Assembly (NCBI GenBank): GCA_946480885.1
Contig: CAMLLK010000042.1
Coordinates: 1 to 7,137 of the forward strand
DNA length: 7,137 bases
Direction: 5' to 3'
Source of the DNA: an uncultured Thermoproteales archaeon
GTDB lineage: Archaea > Thermoproteota > Thermoprotei > Thermoproteales > Thermoproteaceae
The notes beneath the pieces are model-generated. The model made no database searches, was not told the DNA's origin, and saw only the letters and a program-made list of their open reading frames with translations. Each line of letters opens with the position of its first letter. Positions within the stretch are counted from its first letter, which is position 1. This document shows, piece after piece, positions 6,083 through 7,137 of the stretch. The translations under genes and the position numbers were made by a program.

Positions 6083-7045
6083 AACTTTGCCAACTCCACT
6101 GCCTTTTTAGCTGCCTCCTCTGCGTTGTCGAATAGAGGCACATTCACCTCGGCGAGTATGGCCCGCCCTAGTTCTTCATTTGTTCCCTTGATTCTAACTA
6201 CAATTTTTTTAGAAACGTCACTTGCTTCAGACAAGGCGTCTCTTATGCCCCACGCCACTTCATCTGCTCTTGTTATGCCGCCGAATACGTTTATAAAGAT
6301 TACTTTGACTCTTGGATGGCGTAGAAGGACTTTAACAGCTTCTCTAACGACGTCTCTACTGGCGCCTCCCCCTATGTCTAAAAAGTTGGCCGGCCTTCCC
6401 CCGAAGTGGTAGACTAAGTCCATAGTGGACATAGTCAAGCCGGCGCCGTTACCTATGATTCCTATATCTCCATCTAGTTCGACGTAGTGAAACCCTATCT
6501 TTTTAGCGTATGCCTCGAACTCAGTAATGTCTCTGGGGTCTTCTTCTAACGCCTTTTGAAAATCTGTATGTCTATACAGCGCGTTGTCGTCTATTATCAC
6601 TCTAGCGTCTAGTGGCAAGACTTCGCCCTCTTTAGTTAACACTAAGGGGTTGGTCTCAACAAGTTCTGCGTCGTAGTCCACCATAATTCGATACATAGCC
6701 TGGACGATTTGAGAAGCTTGCTGCCATTGTTGTGTACCGGGCCGGAAACCAAGCCAAGAGACTATAGACCTAATGTGGTATTCCCTAACGCCAACATAAG
6801 GATCTACGTAGACCCTCTTGATTTTGCCAGGGTCAGATCTAGCAATTTCTTCAATATCGACTCCTCCCACAGGCGATGTCAAGAATAGGTAATTTCTCGA
6901 CGCTCTGTCTATAATAAGTGAGAGGTACATCTCACGGTCTACTTCTATATATTTAGTCACGTAGATTTTCTTAACGACTAGACCTTTAATCACCATTCCA
7001 AACATCTTCTTGGCTAACTCATACGCCTCTTCTACAGAATTCGCC
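6079..7045 (-). CDS. sucC: Succinyl-CoA ligase beta subunit, 5'-truncated at the contig end
   Basis: This is the nucleotide-binding (ATP-grasp) subunit of succinyl-CoA ligase. The frame stays open past the Met codon at 7005: the 13 codons before it read ANSVEEAYELAKK, which fits the SucC region just after the Gly-rich GGRGKAGGVK segment of relatives, so 7005 is an internal Met and not the start. The 321 visible residues compare with about 380 for full SucC, so roughly 55-65 N-terminal residues are missing. Seen in order (numbering from the first complete visible codon): the Mg-nucleotide residues in VETNPL (129-134) and LDARVIIDDNALYRH (145-159), the ligase-domain nucleotide-phosphate loop GNGAGL (198-203), ANFLDIGGGAS (219-229) and NVFGGITRADEVAWG (252-266). 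Nothing in the visible part is broken. The truncation is technical: the genomic sequence runs straight into sequencing adapter at 7046. The TGA stop overlaps the sucD ATG by 4 nt. Confidence 0.95.
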
Positions 7046-7078
7046 AGATCGGAAGAGCGTCGTGTAGGGAAAGAGTGT
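7046..7078 (+). other. Illumina TruSeq adapter read-through (not genomic)
   Basis: The 33 bases begin AGATCGGAAGAGC and run on to GGGAAAGAGTGT. They match from memory the standard adapter trimmed from read 2 of TruSeq-type libraries (reverse complement of the read-1 primer site) over its full length. The leading A is the ligation A-tail, so the true insert ends at 7045. The assembler evidently used untrimmed reads whose inserts were shorter than the read length. These bases should be masked and not annotated as coding, although the sucC frame happens to stay open through them. Confidence 0.98.

Positions 7079-7137
<59 letters not shown>

Noticed and set aside
6014..6412. Plus-strand 132-residue open frame antisense to the sucC/sucD junction
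   Set aside because: It is antisense to conserved SucC and SucD motifs, with Ser/Thr/Leu-rich composition typical of a shadow frame. Nothing supports expression.
7003..7005. Met codon at 7005-7003 as the start of sucC
   Set aside because: The preceding 13 codons encode residues that fit the SucC family, and a start here would leave the ATP-grasp N-terminus missing. The gene is simply cut by the contig end.
1..7045. CRISPR arrays, tRNA/rRNA genes, insertion sequences or long repeats
   Set aside because: No spaced direct repeats, tRNA-like cloverleaf or terminal inverted repeats were noticed, and coding sequence covers nearly all of the genomic part. This was read by eye, so a tRNAscan or repeat search could still add a small element.

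Overview
The window looks like chromosomal DNA of a hyperthermophilic archaeon, most likely of the Thermoproteales (Pyrobaculum/Thermoproteus type). The evidence is protein content (a stand-alone AlaX editing protein, a two-gene succinyl-CoA ligase, an RCK-less CPA2-like antiporter, a very Cys-rich small zinc protein), heavy AGA/AGG and ATA codon use, GTG and TTG starts, very tight gene packing, and an archaeal TATA box placed for leaderless transcription. Base composition is moderate by eye. Genus placement is inference, since no search could be run.

Layout, right to left because seven of the eight genes are on the minus strand. (1) 7045-4947: sucC (5' end missing), sucD and a small 15-cysteine protein, joined by a 4-nt ATGA overlap and a 2-nt gap. 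(2) 4893-2492: a fold-type I PLP aminotransferase and an ACT-domain threonine ammonia-lyase, joined by another ATGA overlap and preceded by a clear TATA box 25 nt upstream of the ATG. (3) 2453-232: an AlaX-type alanyl-tRNA editing protein and a membrane cation:proton antiporter, joined by a TAGTG stop/start overlap, with a plausible promoter in the 38-nt gap before alaX. (4) 1-270, plus strand: the C-terminal 89 residues of an unrecognised protein whose 3' end overlaps the antiporter's 3' end by 39 bp. No RNA genes, mobile elements or CRISPR repeats were seen, and the longest intergenic gap is 53 nt.

Function. SucCD interconverts succinate and succinyl-CoA, which in this lineage serves the TCA cycle and/or the dicarboxylate/4-hydroxybutyrate CO2-fixation cycle. 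The aminotransferase/threonine deaminase pair fits amino-acid metabolism, such as 2-oxobutyrate supply for isoleucine. AlaX guards against mischarged tRNA-Ala. The antiporter handles ion and pH balance.

The right end is not biological. Bases 7046-7078 match an Illumina TruSeq adapter exactly, followed by a G-rich stretch ending in 46 consecutive Gs. Genomic sequence stops at 7045, inside sucC. I see no convincing new defence or mobile system. The best leads are the Cys-rich protein in the sucCD operon, the cysteine-free AlaX, and the antiporter's extra C-terminal membrane domain.
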